Below, piece by piece: positions 44,074 to 53,798 of a stretch of 64,000 bases of DNA. The notes under the pieces are model-generated. The model was given only the letters and a program-made list of their open reading frames with translations. It had not been told where the DNA came from and searched no databases. The DNA is from Paenibacillus bovis (GTDB lineage Bacteria > Bacillota > Bacilli > Paenibacillales > Paenibacillaceae): positions 1,481,501 to 1,545,500 of the forward strand of contig NZ_CP013023.1 in NCBI RefSeq assembly GCF_001421015.2, written 5' to 3'. The position numbers were made by a program, and so were the translations under genes. Positions within the stretch are counted from its first letter, which is position 1. The number at the start of each line of letters is the position of its first letter.

Positions 44074-45555
44074 ATGCAGATTCAAATGAATGGTATTTAC
44101 AAATCCTTCGGTACAAACCAAGTTTTGAGCGGAGTTGATTTTGATCTCCGCCCGGGCGAAGTTCATGCACTGATGGGTGAAAATGGAGCAGGCAAATCTA
44201 CACTGATGAATATTCTGATTGGCCTGCATGAGCGTGATCAGGGCACGATTGTGATCGATGGCCAGGAGACGTATTTTGATAATCCCAAAGTGGCAGAGCA
44301 AAAAGGAATTGCCTTTATCCACCAGGAGCTGAATATCTGGCGCGATATGACCGTGCTCGAGAATTTATTTATAGGTAAAGAGATGACCTCCAAATGGGGT
44401 CTGCTTAATACCAGACAAATGAAAACGCTAGCAAAAGAACAGTTCCGCAAACTGGCAGTCGATCTGCCTTTACAAGGTGAAGCCGGAGAATGCTCGGTCG
44501 GACAGCAGCAGATGATCGAGATCGCCAAAGCACTCATGACCGATGCCAAAGTAATCGTTATGGATGAACCGACCGCAGCACTGACCGAACGCGAAATCCA
44601 GAAATTGTTTGAAGTCATCGCTTCACTCAAAAAAGAAGGCGTATCGATCGTCTACATCTCGCACCGAATGGAAGAAATCTTTGCGATTTGTGACCGGATC
44701 ACCATTATGCGCGATGGTAAAACAGTGGACACCAAGGAAATTCCACATACTAATTTCGATGAAGTGGTCAAAAAAATGGTCGGACGCGAACTGACCGAAC
44801 GTTATCCGGTACGATCACCGCATCCGGGCGAAGTGATTCTGGAAGTAAAAGATGCCAGCAAAAAGGGTCAATTCCAGAATGTAAGCTTCACCGTACGTGC
44901 AGGAGAGATCGTCGGCTTCTCGGGTCTGATGGGTTCGGGACGTACCGAAATCATGCGTACGCTGTTCGGTCTGGATACGCTGGATAGTGGAGAAATATGG
45001 ATTCGCAGCAAAAAGGTCACTATTCGCAGACCGGATGATGCGGTCAAGCATGGAATTGGCTTTATTACCGAGGACCGCAAAGATGAAGGCCTGGTGCTGG
45101 ATTTCTCGATTCGCGAGAATATGGCGCTGCCGAATCTGTTCAGTTTCTCTTCTAAAGGATTTATTTCCGGCAAAAAAGAAGCCGAATTCGTCGATACGCT
45201 GATCAAGCGATTGCAGGTCAAAACACAGTCTGCCGAAACACCTGCACGCAGCCTGTCCGGCGGTAATCAGCAGAAAGTCGTTATCGCCAAATGGATCGGG
45301 ATCGGACCAAGCCTGCTGATCCTCGATGAACCGACGCGCGGAGTCGATGTCGGCGCCAAGCGGGAGATCTATCAGCTGATGAACGAACTCACCGATCGCG
45401 GGGTAGCCATTATTATGGTGTCATCGGAACTGCCGGAGGTACTCGGTATGAGCGACCGGATCGTGGTCGTACATGAAGGCCGGATCAGTGGAGAACTGTC
45501 CAGCCAGGAAGCGACACAGGAAAATATTATGACGTTAGCTACAGGAGGACAGTAA
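44074..45555 (+). CDS. rbsA: Ribose ABC importer ATP-binding protein
   Basis: The 493-residue protein has two fused ATPase domains, as in RbsA. The first has Walker [12 protein letters not shown] and Walker [13 protein letters not shown]. In the second Walker A is degenerate (GLMGSGRTE), with signature [13 protein letters not shown] and Walker [14 protein letters not shown]; this asymmetry is normal for the family. AAGGAGG lies eight bases before the ATG at 44074, which is preferred to the in-frame start at 44056. It is followed by rbsC one base later. Confidence 0.97.
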   Translation: MQIQMNGIYKSFGTNQVLSGVDFDLRPGEVHALMGENGAGKSTLMNILIGLHERDQGTIVIDGQETYFDNPKVAEQKGIAFIHQELNIWRDMTVLENLFIGKEMTSKWGLLNTRQMKTLAKEQFRKLAVDLPLQGEAGECSVGQQQMIEIAKALMTDAKVIVMDEPTAALTEREIQKLFEVIASLKKEGVSIVYISHRMEEIFAICDRITIMRDGKTVDTKEIPHTNFDEVVKKMVGRELTERYPVRSPHPGEVILEVKDASKKGQFQNVSFTVRAGEIVGFSGLMGSGRTEIMRTLFGLDTLDSGEIWIRSKKVTIRRPDDAVKHGIGFITEDRKDEGLVLDFSIRENMALPNLFSFSSKGFISGKKEAEFVDTLIKRLQVKTQSAETPARSLSGGNQQKVVIAKWIGIGPSLLILDEPTRGVDVGAKREIYQLMNELTDRGVAIIMVSSELPEVLGMSDRIVVVHEGRISGELSSQEATQENIMTLATGGQ

Positions 45556-45556
45556 T

Positions 45557-46525
45557 ATGACAACCATAACCAAAGAAAAGCCGGAGAAAAACTTCAAATT
45601 ATCCAATGTTACACAGAAGCTTGGTCCACTGCTGGGATTTATTATTCTGGTCATTATCGTCTCGGTGTTGAATCCGGGCTTTTTGGAACCGCTTAATATT
45701 TTGAATCTGCTGCGACAGGTTGCGATTAATGCATTGATTGCGTTTGGTATGACCTTTGTTATTTTGACAGGTGGTATCGACTTGTCGGTCGGCTCGATTC
45801 TGGCGTTATCCAGTGCATTTGTAGCCAATCTAATGCTGGCAGGCGTAGACCCGATTCTGGCGATTATTATCGGCTGTGCGGCTGGTGGCGTAATGGGTAT
45901 GGTCAACGGACTGATGATCACCAAAGGCAGAATGGCTCCATTTATCGCTACACTGGCGACAATGACGATCTTCCGTGGACTGACACTTGTCTATACCAAC
46001 GGTAATCCGATTACCGGACTCGGTGACAGTATGGCGTTCCAACTGTTCGGACGCGGTTATTTCCTCGGTATTCCGGTACCGGCGATTACGATGGCAATTG
46101 CTTTTATTATCCTGTGGGTGATTCTGCACAAAACACCATTTGGCCGCAAAACGTATGCGATCGGTGGTAATGAAAAAGCAGCAATCGTATCCGGTATCAA
46201 GGTACCGCGTGTCAAAATCATGATCTACTCCCTGGCTGGTGCACTATCCGCACTCGCCGGTGCTATCCTGACCTCCCGTCTCAACTCGGCACAGCCAACA
46301 GCCGGTACATCGTACGAGCTGGATGCGATTGCAGCGGTAGTACTGGGCGGTACGAGCCTGTCCGGCGGACGCGGCCGTATCGTGGGTACACTGATTGGTG
46401 CGCTGATTATCGGTACACTGAATAACGGTCTCAACCTGCTCGGTGTCTCTTCTTTCTACCAGATGGTGGTCAAAGGGATCGTTATTGTGATCGCCGTATT
46501 AATCGATCGCAAAAAGTCTGCATAA
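45557..46525 (+). CDS. rbsC: Ribose ABC importer permease
   Basis: The 322-residue membrane permease has about ten hydrophobic segments and the RbsC patterns ALIAFGMTFVILTGGIDLSV, GSILALSSAFVANLM, FIATLATMTIFRGLTLVYT and VVLGGTSLSGGRGRIVGTLI. It forms the homodimeric channel for ribose with RbsA. The ATG begins one base after the rbsA stop. Confidence 0.97.
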   Translation: MTTITKEKPEKNFKLSNVTQKLGPLLGFIILVIIVSVLNPGFLEPLNILNLLRQVAINALIAFGMTFVILTGGIDLSVGSILALSSAFVANLMLAGVDPILAIIIGCAAGGVMGMVNGLMITKGRMAPFIATLATMTIFRGLTLVYTNGNPITGLGDSMAFQLFGRGYFLGIPVPAITMAIAFIILWVILHKTPFGRKTYAIGGNEKAAIVSGIKVPRVKIMIYSLAGALSALAGAILTSRLNSAQPTAGTSYELDAIAAVVLGGTSLSGGRGRIVGTLIGALIIGTLNNGLNLLGVSSFYQMVVKGIVIVIAVLIDRKKSA

Positions 46526-46569
46526 TCCGAATCGTTCATTGATTTTAATAAAGAAAAGAGGAATCAGGC

Positions 46570-47496
46570 ATGAAAAAAGTTATCCCTTTACTGGCTGCTG
46601 TAATGATCGTTGTTCTGCTGGCAGGCTGTTCTCTGCAGCCGCCGGAATGGGCCAAATCCCAAAAATCAGCCAAACCCGGTGATATCAAAATCGGATTGTC
46701 GATCTCAACGCTGAACAATCCCTTTTTCGTATCACTCAAAGACGGTGTCGTGAATGAAGCGAAAAAGCTGAATATTCAGGTGATCGTCGTCGATGCACAG
46801 AATGACTCTGCCAAGCAAAGCAATGATGTGGATGATCTGATCCAGCAGGGTGTCGACGCCCTGCTGATCAATCCGACCGATTCCGCAGCGATCTCGGCAG
46901 CGGTACAATCGGCGAATGGACTGGATATTCCGGTCGTTACGCTGGATCGTTCTGCCGACAAAGGCGATGTCAAAGCGCTGGTCGCTTCGGACAATGCCAA
47001 AGGTGGCAAAATGGCAGCCGAATACATCGTCAAAGAGCTTGGCAAAGACGCCAAGGTGATCGAACTCCAGGGTGTACCGGGTGCCTCGGCTACCCGTGAA
47101 CGCGGTAAAGGATTCCACGATGTAGCAGACAAAGAGCTGGACGTTGTCGCCAGTCAGGCGGCAGACTTTGACCGTACCAAAGGGTTGACTGTTATGGAGA
47201 ATCTGCTGCAGGGTAACCCGGATGTACAGGCCGTATTCGCTCATAATGATGAGATGGCGCTTGGCGCGATCGAAGCCATCCAGAGCTCCGGCAAGGATAT
47301 TCCGGTGATCGGTTTCGATGGTAACGAGGATGCACTGAATTCAATCAAGGAAGGCAAGCTGACCGCAACGGTGGCCCAGCAGCCTGAACTGATCGGACAG
47401 ATGGCAGTAGATGCCGCTCGCGATGTACTGCAGGGTAAAACGGTCGAAAAATCGATTCCTGCTCCGCTAAAATTGGTAACCAAAGAAGACAAGTAA
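46570..47496 (+). CDS. rbsB: Ribose-binding lipoprotein
   Basis: The 308-residue lipoprotein captures ribose outside the membrane and delivers it to RbsC. The leader ends in LLAGC with lipid-modified Cys20. The mature protein has the ribose-binding-protein pattern IGLSISTLNNPFFVSLKDGV, LLINPTDSAAISAAV, VTLDRSA and FAHNDEMALGAIEA. It lies 44 bases after rbsC and ends the operon before a terminator, the Bacillus order RKDACB. Confidence 0.97.
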   Translation: MKKVIPLLAAVMIVVLLAGCSLQPPEWAKSQKSAKPGDIKIGLSISTLNNPFFVSLKDGVVNEAKKLNIQVIVVDAQNDSAKQSNDVDDLIQQGVDALLINPTDSAAISAAVQSANGLDIPVVTLDRSADKGDVKALVASDNAKGGKMAAEYIVKELGKDAKVIELQGVPGASATRERGKGFHDVADKELDVVASQAADFDRTKGLTVMENLLQGNPDVQAVFAHNDEMALGAIEAIQSSGKDIPVIGFDGNEDALNSIKEGKLTATVAQQPELIGQMAVDAARDVLQGKTVEKSIPAPLKLVTKEDK

Positions 47497-47531
47497 GCCA
47501 GACTCATTAATTTTTCGTACAAAGGTTCACT

Positions 47532-47577
47532 AAAAAAGACTAATTCTATTTGTTATCCTACATAGAATTAGTCTTTT
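47532..47577. terminator. Terminator of rbs operon, bidirectional
   Basis: AAAAGACTAATTCTAT (47534-47549) pairs perfectly with ATAGAATTAGTCTTTT (47562-47577). Confidence 0.93.
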
Positions 47578-47594
47578 GATTTACAAACAGAGTA

Positions 47595-48100
47595 TTAAAA
47601 TGTTTTTTTGTTAAATATTGAGTTTTGTGAATAGGCGATTTGCTTAAAACGATCGTATGTTAGATACCCTTCTCTTTCTTCCACATGTCTAATTTGATTT
47701 AAATGTTGATTGAACTTTTCAATGTATTCTTGGTGATCCATGAAATTAAAAATGCTATAAGCATAGGATCTCAAGTCTTCATAGTCTATTGCAATTAAGA
47801 AAGGAAGAGATTCCATGGCGATATGAGTGAGCTGTTGATCTTCAAGTGTTAAAGTATCATCTTTTAAATAAGCTAGTTTTTGTAAGCCTAATATAATGGG
47901 GAATCGTTCTATTACAGTACCATTTTTTAAAAAGAAAATATGACATTGAACAATTGGCTGTAATAATGATTCAAACTGATCAATGTCGATAAGATCGGAA
48001 GTGACAAGAGGTCCTTTATATTTATAAAGCGTACGATATAACTGGATTCTATAAACCATTTTAAAATACGTTCAGCTAATGGATTTTTAGTCTCCAACAT
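47595..48100 (-). pseudogene. AT-rich orphan, probably frameshifted
   Basis: A 154-codon frame (47595-48059, start MVYRIQLYRTLYKYKGPLVT) has no ribosome binding site. Just upstream an ATG at 48100 with GAGGTATTT before it opens another frame, MLETKNPLAERILKWFIESS, which runs out after about 53 codons while overlapping the first. Reading through with one base gained or lost near the AAAA run around 48060 would join them into a protein of about 168 residues. The gene is far more AT-rich than rbs or ANT(6) on its sides. No function was recognised. A sequencing error would have the same appearance. Confidence 0.5.
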
Positions 48101-48334
48101 AAATACCTCATTTCAGTATATAGGATTTATTCTACTCTTTTACTATACCAATTAATTGTATTTATTGTAAAAAATAATAATTAAAATAATTTATATCCAT
48201 TAATGTATGTGTTAGGTATACTTTAACAATGTCTATTTGTATCTTATGAAGCAGCATTTTATGCACTAGAATCTACTGCTCGCCTGTATCGCTGTCCATT
48301 ATTCAGACAGCCGAAAGAAAGGAGCATTGTAACC
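48101..48334. other. AT-rich intergenic region
   Basis: No gene or regulatory element was recognised; the AT-rich patch ends near 48240. Confidence 0.3.
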
Positions 48335-49213
48335 ATGCGCAATAACCAGCAAATGATGGACCTGATCCTGAACTATGCCCGTCAAGACGAGCGTATCCGC
48401 GCGGTAGCCATGAACGGATCACGTGTAAATATTAACGCGCCAGCAGATCTTTTTCAGGATTACGATATCGTCTATATGGTGAATGATGTCGCTTCATTTA
48501 CACAGGATCACAGCTGGATCGATTATTTTGGCGAGCGGCTGATTTTGCAGATGCCGGATGCATCTGTTTCTTATCCACCGCATGACAATGGAAGTTTTGC
48601 CTATCTGATGTTGTTTACCGACGGGAACCGGATTGATCTGAGACTGCTGCCGGTTGCACAGTATCCGGCTTATCTGTTGGAGGACAAGCTGACAGTTATC
48701 CTCATGGACAAAGACAGGATTCTGCCTGAACTGCCGCAGCCGACAGATGAAGATTACCGGGTTACCCGGCCTACTGCTGCGGAGTTTGCCCATTGTTGCA
48801 ATGAATTCTGGTGGGTATCCACCTATATAGCCAAAGGGCTGTGGCGGCGCGAGATACTGTATGCACTCTCACCTTTGAATCTATATGTGCGGCCGATGCT
48901 GATCCGCATGCTGTCCTGGCAGGCAGGGATCGAGCATGATTTCCGCATCAGTATCGGCAAAAGCGCCAAGTATCTGGAAAGGTATCTGCCCGCAGATGAC
49001 TGGCAAGCGTTGCTGGCTACCTATCCACGCGCAGACTATAAAGAGATATGGCAATCTGTCTGGGAGATGACAGAGCTGTTCAGCCGAATTGCTCCGCAGG
49101 TGGCTTCCAGGCTGGGACTGGAATATAATAGGGAAGAAGAGCAAAATGTAACAACTTACCTGCATCATATCGCAGCACTGCCATATGATGCCGCAAGTAT
49201 TTATCCGGATTAG
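48335..49213 (+). CDS. Aminoglycoside 6-adenylyltransferase-like protein (AadK type)
   Basis: Enzymes of this family transfer AMP from ATP to the 6-hydroxyl of streptomycin. The 292-residue protein has the nucleotidyltransferase start AVAMNGSRVN, then QDYDIVYMV with the metal-binding acidic pair, the IDLRLLP strand, and downstream FWWVSTYIAKGLWRREILYA and KYLERYLP, as in the chromosomal AadK of Bacillus subtilis. AAAGGAG precedes the ATG. Its composition fits the host, so it looks resident rather than mobile. Activity on an antibiotic is not proven. Confidence 0.9.
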   Translation: MRNNQQMMDLILNYARQDERIRAVAMNGSRVNINAPADLFQDYDIVYMVNDVASFTQDHSWIDYFGERLILQMPDASVSYPPHDNGSFAYLMLFTDGNRIDLRLLPVAQYPAYLLEDKLTVILMDKDRILPELPQPTDEDYRVTRPTAAEFAHCCNEFWWVSTYIAKGLWRREILYALSPLNLYVRPMLIRMLSWQAGIEHDFRISIGKSAKYLERYLPADDWQALLATYPRADYKEIWQSVWEMTELFSRIAPQVASRLGLEYNREEEQNVTTYLHHIAALPYDAASIYPD

Positions 49214-49297
49214 ATACATATATGGGCAAAGCTCCTGAACGAACGTGGCATGACAGGTTACGTCAACGAGTTGCCCCATGGAGAGAGGAAGACCCCA

Positions 49298-50197
49298 ATG
49301 AGAATGCGCGCAATAGATATTTTTGAGTTTCCCACCAATCTGGGACTGAGACAGCAAGCGGAAGATCAGGAGCCAGGTGTCAGCAGGATGCCGGAATGGC
49401 TGCACCAGCATGGACTGCACGAACGGCTGCAGGCTGAGCAGGTATTTCGGCTGGAACCGCCTGCTTATACGATGGAACAGGATGAGGCGACCGGTCTGCT
49501 CAATGTAGAGGCGGTCGGCGATTATGCGATCCGCCAGGCACAGCTCATGAGCCGTCAGCTGGAAAAAGACAGCTTCAAGTTGGTACTCGGTGGCGATTGC
49601 AGTATCCTGATCGGCAGCGCACTGGCTCTGAAGCAGAAAGGCAAATACGGACTGTTCTTTCTGGACGGACATACGGATTATATTACACCGGAGCTGTCAC
49701 AGACCGGAGGAGCAGCAGGTATGGATCTGGCGATAGCAGCCGGACTTGGCGACGAACGACTGACCAATCTGGAGCAGTGCAGACCCTATGTGGACCCGCA
49801 GCATATCTTCTGTGTCGGCAACCGGGAGTATGATGAGGCTTATGTACAGCCTGTACAGGAATCCGCAGTACATGTGTATGATCTGGCAGCCATTCGCAGC
49901 CAGGGCATTCCGGCCATGATCGAATCCTTTTGGGCGATGATCAACGAGCAGGAGCTGGATGGGTTCTGGATTCATCTGGATGTGGATGTACTGAACGATA
50001 CACTGATGCCAGCTGTGGATAGTCGGCAGCAGGATGGGCTGAGTTATGAGGAACTGGCAGAGATCCTGATCCCGCTCGTATCCCATCGTCTGGCAGTAGG
50101 AATGGAAATCACAATTCTCGACCCTTCGCTGGACAAGGACGGACAGTATACCCTGCCGCTCGTTCATCATCTGGTGGATGTATTGGATCATATGTAA
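49298..50197 (+). CDS. Arginase/agmatinase/formiminoglutamase-family hydrolase
   Basis: The 299-residue enzyme belongs to the ureohydrolase family with a binuclear manganese site. Metal-binding blocks are GGDCSILIGSALAL (Cys where arginase usually has His), FLDGHTDY and HLDVDVLND. The first and the last differ from the classic GGDHS and DxDxxDP patterns, so activity may be altered; some family members carry GGDCS. The substrate could be arginine, agmatine, guanidino compounds or formiminoglutamate. The ATG at 49298 follows AGAGAGGAA. It lies 84 bases after the ANT(6)-type gene. Confidence 0.88.
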   Translation: MRMRAIDIFEFPTNLGLRQQAEDQEPGVSRMPEWLHQHGLHERLQAEQVFRLEPPAYTMEQDEATGLLNVEAVGDYAIRQAQLMSRQLEKDSFKLVLGGDCSILIGSALALKQKGKYGLFFLDGHTDYITPELSQTGGAAGMDLAIAAGLGDERLTNLEQCRPYVDPQHIFCVGNREYDEAYVQPVQESAVHVYDLAAIRSQGIPAMIESFWAMINEQELDGFWIHLDVDVLNDTLMPAVDSRQQDGLSYEELAEILIPLVSHRLAVGMEITILDPSLDKDGQYTLPLVHHLVDVLDHM

Positions 50198-50201
50198 AAC
50201 C

Positions 50202-50232
50202 AAAAGACGACAGTACGAGACTGTCGTCTTTT
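50202..50232. terminator. Terminator between convergent genes
   Basis: AAAAGACGACAGT (50202-50214) pairs perfectly with ACTGTCGTCTTTT (50220-50232). Confidence 0.95.
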
Positions 50233-50254
50233 ATTTTGGGGTATTCAAAGCAGA

Positions 50255-51310
50255 TCAATTCATCTGCTGGATCATGGCCCAGCGCTGTTCATACTGTTCA
50301 TGAATACGGTGAATCTGCTGATCATGCAGGATCGTCTGGGCAATATTGCGCTCCAGCATGGCGACAACGCGAATCTGCTCGGCTATATGCTGCAGCCGTA
50401 TCAGTCGTTCATCGCTAGACAGCGATAGCTGCAAATACGACTCACGGATCGCACTCCAGCTGCGCACACTTTGCTGAAAAGCATGCAGAATCAGCTTCAG
50501 CGGCTCGCCTGCCGAGTCGGACAGATGCTCCAGCAGCAGCAGGAACTGAATCCGTGCCTGCATCAGCAGCAGCATCTCCAGCTGTACACGTTGTCCACTC
50601 TCCGAGAGGGTAGCCATATTGTGCTGCTGTTCCAGGTGATCCAGTTCTACCAGCCGGTCGGCCAGTACTTCCATAGAGTCGAAGACCGAGATGCTTCCGT
50701 CGATATGTCCCAGATTACGCCGGGCACATTCGACGAGCAGCGTATATAGATCAGCAGGAGAAGGCGGTGGGCTCTGTTCTGTAGACGAGGCAAAGGTAAT
50801 CAGATCGCCGGTAAATCCGGCTTCGAATTCTGGCAAAGGCTGCGCATAATTTTGCGTCAGATAGGCTACATCTGTGCAGAGCAGCTGGTTGGACAATACA
50901 TCATAGTGAGTCACAATATAGAAATGTGCATTATGTACGGTCTGATAATCCTTTTTGAGCCAGGAGCAGTGGAACGTATCGCCCTTGACGAGCACAGGGC
51001 GCTGCTGCCGGCTTTCCTGTTGAATAAGTTCAATTGCCTGAGCAGCCGACTGATTCCGATGAATCCGGTGCTGCAGTCCGCTCGCGCCGAGAATCTGCTC
51101 ATATGTAGTATGATAAGCTCTTGCTTCCTGTCCGAGCGCCTGATATTCCAGCGGTACATGAGCCTGATATTCCGGGAATGTCCAGGCATGGGCAAAAGCC
51201 TGCAAGTAACCACGGTTAAAATAAGAGGCAATCGTCGCCATGTTCCCGATCAGATTTGCACGTTCAAACCCGGGCAGGGGCTTCAGCAAAAAGCTGTAAT
51301 CGTTCGACAT
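50255..51310 (-). CDS. BtrH_N-like protein, orphan
   Basis: The 351-residue protein has an N-terminal half (about 1-175) that fits the BtrH_N / C39-like fold by pattern: GFERANLIGNMATIASYFNRGY, RPVLVKGDTFHCSWLKKDY, then NAHFYIVTHYDVLSNQLLCTDVAYL. The C-terminal half (about 190-351) is helical and Gln/Leu-rich. In butirosin biosynthesis BtrH transfers an acyl side chain from a carrier protein to the aminoglycoside. Here the usual N-terminal cysteine is not obvious (Asn/Met in place) while His and Asp are present, so the catalytic state is uncertain. No carrier-protein or biosynthetic gene is adjacent. AAAGGAGG precedes the ATG. Confidence 0.6.
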   Translation of the reverse strand: MSNDYSFLLKPLPGFERANLIGNMATIASYFNRGYLQAFAHAWTFPEYQAHVPLEYQALGQEARAYHTTYEQILGASGLQHRIHRNQSAAQAIELIQQESRQQRPVLVKGDTFHCSWLKKDYQTVHNAHFYIVTHYDVLSNQLLCTDVAYLTQNYAQPLPEFEAGFTGDLITFASSTEQSPPPSPADLYTLLVECARRNLGHIDGSISVFDSMEVLADRLVELDHLEQQHNMATLSESGQRVQLEMLLLMQARIQFLLLLEHLSDSAGEPLKLILHAFQQSVRSWSAIRESYLQLSLSSDERLIRLQHIAEQIRVVAMLERNIAQTILHDQQIHRIHEQYEQRWAMIQQMN

Positions 51311-51436
51311 CAGTAGAGTCCTCCTTTGTATCGTTCCTTATCATTATATAATAGTTCAGTTAATTAATGAAATGATGCCAGCGGCTCACTTACCGTTGAC
51401 ATCCAAAATAAGGGTGTGATATATAAAAGATAAGGT

Positions 51437-51463
51437 TTAGCACTCTAATTGATCGAGTGCTAA
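51437..51463. promoter_or_regulatory. CIRCE element (HrcA operator) before htpG
   Basis: TTAGCACTC-N9-GAGTGCTAA is a perfect CIRCE inverted repeat, the site of the heat-shock repressor HrcA, 65 bases before htpG. Confidence 0.97.
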
Positions 51464-51527
51464 ACGGACTGATTTCAGACGTGGACAGAATCACTTACAT
51501 ATATTCGTGAAGGGAGCAATAATCATT

Positions 51528-53429
51528 ATGACAAAAAAACAATTTCAGGCAGAATCCAAGCGTCTTTTGGAGATGATGATCAACTCCATTTATACGCATC
51601 GCGAGATTTTCCTGCGCGAGCTGATCTCCAATGCGAGTGACGCGATCGACAAAATCTATTACAAAACGCTGAGCGATGATCAGCTGACATTTAACAAAGA
51701 GGATTACTTTATTAAGATTACACCGGACAAGGCTGCACGAACCCTGACCATTTCCGATACAGGGATCGGGATGACCGAGGAAGAGCTGGAGAACAATCTG
51801 GGTATTATCGCCAAGAGCGGCTCGCTGGCTTTTAAAAAGGAAAACGAAGCGCAGGATGGACACAATATTATCGGTCAATTCGGGGTTGGTTTCTATGCAG
51901 CCTTTATGGTGGCAGATGAAGTGACTGTAATTACGCGCGCGCTGGGCAGTGACCAGGCATACCGCTGGTACTCCGATGGAGCAGACGGCTATACGATCGA
52001 ACCGGCAGACAAAGCGACAGTCGGTACCGACATTGTTCTGACCATCAAGGAAAATACCGAAGATGATCAGTACGACGAATACCTGGAAGAATATCGTCTG
52101 CGCGCTATTATCAAGAAATATTCCGACTTTATCCGTTACCCGATCAAGATGGATATCACCAGCAGCCGTCCAGCCGACAAGCAGGAAGGCGATGCCGAAG
52201 ACAAAGAGCCGGAATACGTGGATTATACCGAAGAACAGACCATTAACAGCATGATCCCGATCTGGCGCAAAAACAAAAGCGAACTGACCGACGAAGACTA
52301 CAACAACTTCTATCAGGAGAAACGCTATGGCTTCGACAAGCCGCTCAAGCATGTGCATATCAGTGCAGATGGAGCTGTCGTGTATAACGCGATCCTGTTT
52401 ATCCCGGAAAATACACCGTTTGACTATTATACCAAAGAGTACGAAAAAGGCCTGGAGCTGTATTCCAACGGCGTGCTGATCATGGATAAATGTGCAGATC
52501 TGCTGCCGGATTACTTCAGCTTTGTCAAAGGGATGGTCGATTCCGAAGATCTGTCGCTCAATATCTCCCGTGAGCTGCTGCAGCATGATCGCCAGCTGAA
52601 GCTGATCGCCAAAAATATCAAAAACAAGATCAAGTCACAGCTGCAAAGCCTGATCCGTGACGAGCGCGAGAACTACGAGAAGTTCTATGCTTCCTTTGGC
52701 CGTCAGCTCAAATTCGGTGTGTACAATGACTATGGCATGCACAAGGACGATCTGCAGGATCTGCTGATGTTCCATTCGTCCAAAGAGAAGAAACTGGTGA
52801 CACTGGATGAGTACGTATCCCGTATGCCGGAAGATCAGAAGTATATCTACTATGCAGCCGGTGATTCGATCGAACGGATCGAGAAGCTGCCGCAGACCGA
52901 GATGGTATCGGACAAAGGCTACGAAATCCTGTACCTGACCGATGATATCGACGAGTTTGCACTCAAAGTGATCGCTGCCTACAAAGAAAAAGAATTCAAA
53001 TCCGTCTCCAGCGGCGACCTCGGTATTGAGCCGGACGAGAAAGACGAAGCGGCGCAAGCGGAAGAGAATGACAACAAAGAGCTGTTCGACGCAATGAAGG
53101 AAACGCTGGGCGGCAAAGTCAAAAACGTCAAAGCATCCAAACGCCTCAAATCCCATCCGGTCTGCCTGTCCACCGACGGCGAGCTATCGATCGAGATGGA
53201 GAAGATCCTGCAAATGATGCCAAACGGCCAGGATGTCAAAGCCGAGAAAGTACTGGAAATCAACGTGAACCACGAAGTCTTCCAGTCCCTGAAAAAAGCG
53301 TATGAAGGCGACAAAGAGAAGCTGGGCCTGTACACCAATCTGCTGTACAACCAGGCGCTGCTGATCGAAGGCCTGCCAATTCAGGACCCGGTTGAGTTCA
53401 CGAACGATATTTGCAAAGTGATGGTGTAA
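51528..53429 (+). CDS. htpG: Molecular chaperone HtpG (Hsp90)
   Basis: The 633-residue ATP-dependent chaperone helps folding of client proteins in the cytoplasm. The N-terminal ATPase (about 1-220) shows [28 protein letters not shown] and [13 protein letters not shown]. The middle domain contains [13 protein letters not shown] and NISRELLQ, and the C-terminal dimerisation domain carries [16 protein letters not shown] precedes the ATG at 51528, which is preferred to the in-frame start at 51507. A CIRCE element places it under HrcA, unlike B. subtilis, where htpG is outside the HrcA regulon. Confidence 0.98.
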   Translation: MTKKQFQAESKRLLEMMINSIYTHREIFLRELISNASDAIDKIYYKTLSDDQLTFNKEDYFIKITPDKAARTLTISDTGIGMTEEELENNLGIIAKSGSLAFKKENEAQDGHNIIGQFGVGFYAAFMVADEVTVITRALGSDQAYRWYSDGADGYTIEPADKATVGTDIVLTIKENTEDDQYDEYLEEYRLRAIIKKYSDFIRYPIKMDITSSRPADKQEGDAEDKEPEYVDYTEEQTINSMIPIWRKNKSELTDEDYNNFYQEKRYGFDKPLKHVHISADGAVVYNAILFIPENTPFDYYTKEYEKGLELYSNGVLIMDKCADLLPDYFSFVKGMVDSEDLSLNISRELLQHDRQLKLIAKNIKNKIKSQLQSLIRDERENYEKFYASFGRQLKFGVYNDYGMHKDDLQDLLMFHSSKEKKLVTLDEYVSRMPEDQKYIYYAAGDSIERIEKLPQTEMVSDKGYEILYLTDDIDEFALKVIAAYKEKEFKSVSSGDLGIEPDEKDEAAQAEENDNKELFDAMKETLGGKVKNVKASKRLKSHPVCLSTDGELSIEMEKILQMMPNGQDVKAEKVLEINVNHEVFQSLKKAYEGDKEKLGLYTNLLYNQALLIEGLPIQDPVEFTNDICKVMV

Positions 53430-53463
53430 GGCTAGTCCGATCATTTTTATATAGATTAAAAGT

Positions 53464-53505
53464 AAAAGCACTACGAGCTGGTTTGTCAGCTTGTAGTGCT
53501 TTTTT
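53464..53505 (+). terminator. Terminator of htpG
   Basis: AAAAGCACTAC-AGCTG (53464-53480) pairs with CAGCT-GTAGTGCTTTT (one mismatch) and ends in a T-run. Confidence 0.93.
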
Positions 53506-53723
53506 GTTAAGTCGTATGCCGTAAATTAATCTTTTATAATTGCAATCACATCGATTCTCTCAAGCTAAAAAAGCTCTAACATCCGACTGAGCAGAGTTTG
53601 TTCTCAAGGTTAAACAGCAGAGTTGAAGGATTGGGGCAGGACTGAAATCTAATTATTAAACAGGTCTAAACAGAAGAGCCATATACCAAATCAATAGGTT
53701 AAATGATGCAATTATAAATAATT

Positions 53724-53761
53724 AAAAAGCCGGAAGCTGCATATGCAGTCTCCGGCTTTTT
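53724..53761 (-). terminator. Terminator of xylose-type SBP gene
   Basis: AAAAAGCCGGA (53724-53734) pairs with TCCGGCTTTTT (53751-53761), with an inner CTGCATATGCAG palindrome. Confidence 0.9.
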
Positions 53762-53798
53762 GATGGTCGTATTCCTTTTGATCAGACCAATAAAGTTA

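Larger units (their letters stand above)
53430..53798. other. Intergenic region with two terminators
   Basis: This holds the htpG terminator and the terminator of the xylose-type binding protein gene. Nothing else was recognised between them. Confidence 0.4.

Noticed and set aside
51495..52586. 363-codon frame antisense to htpG
   Set aside because: It is a shadow of the GC-biased codon pattern of htpG; no binding site and no domain.
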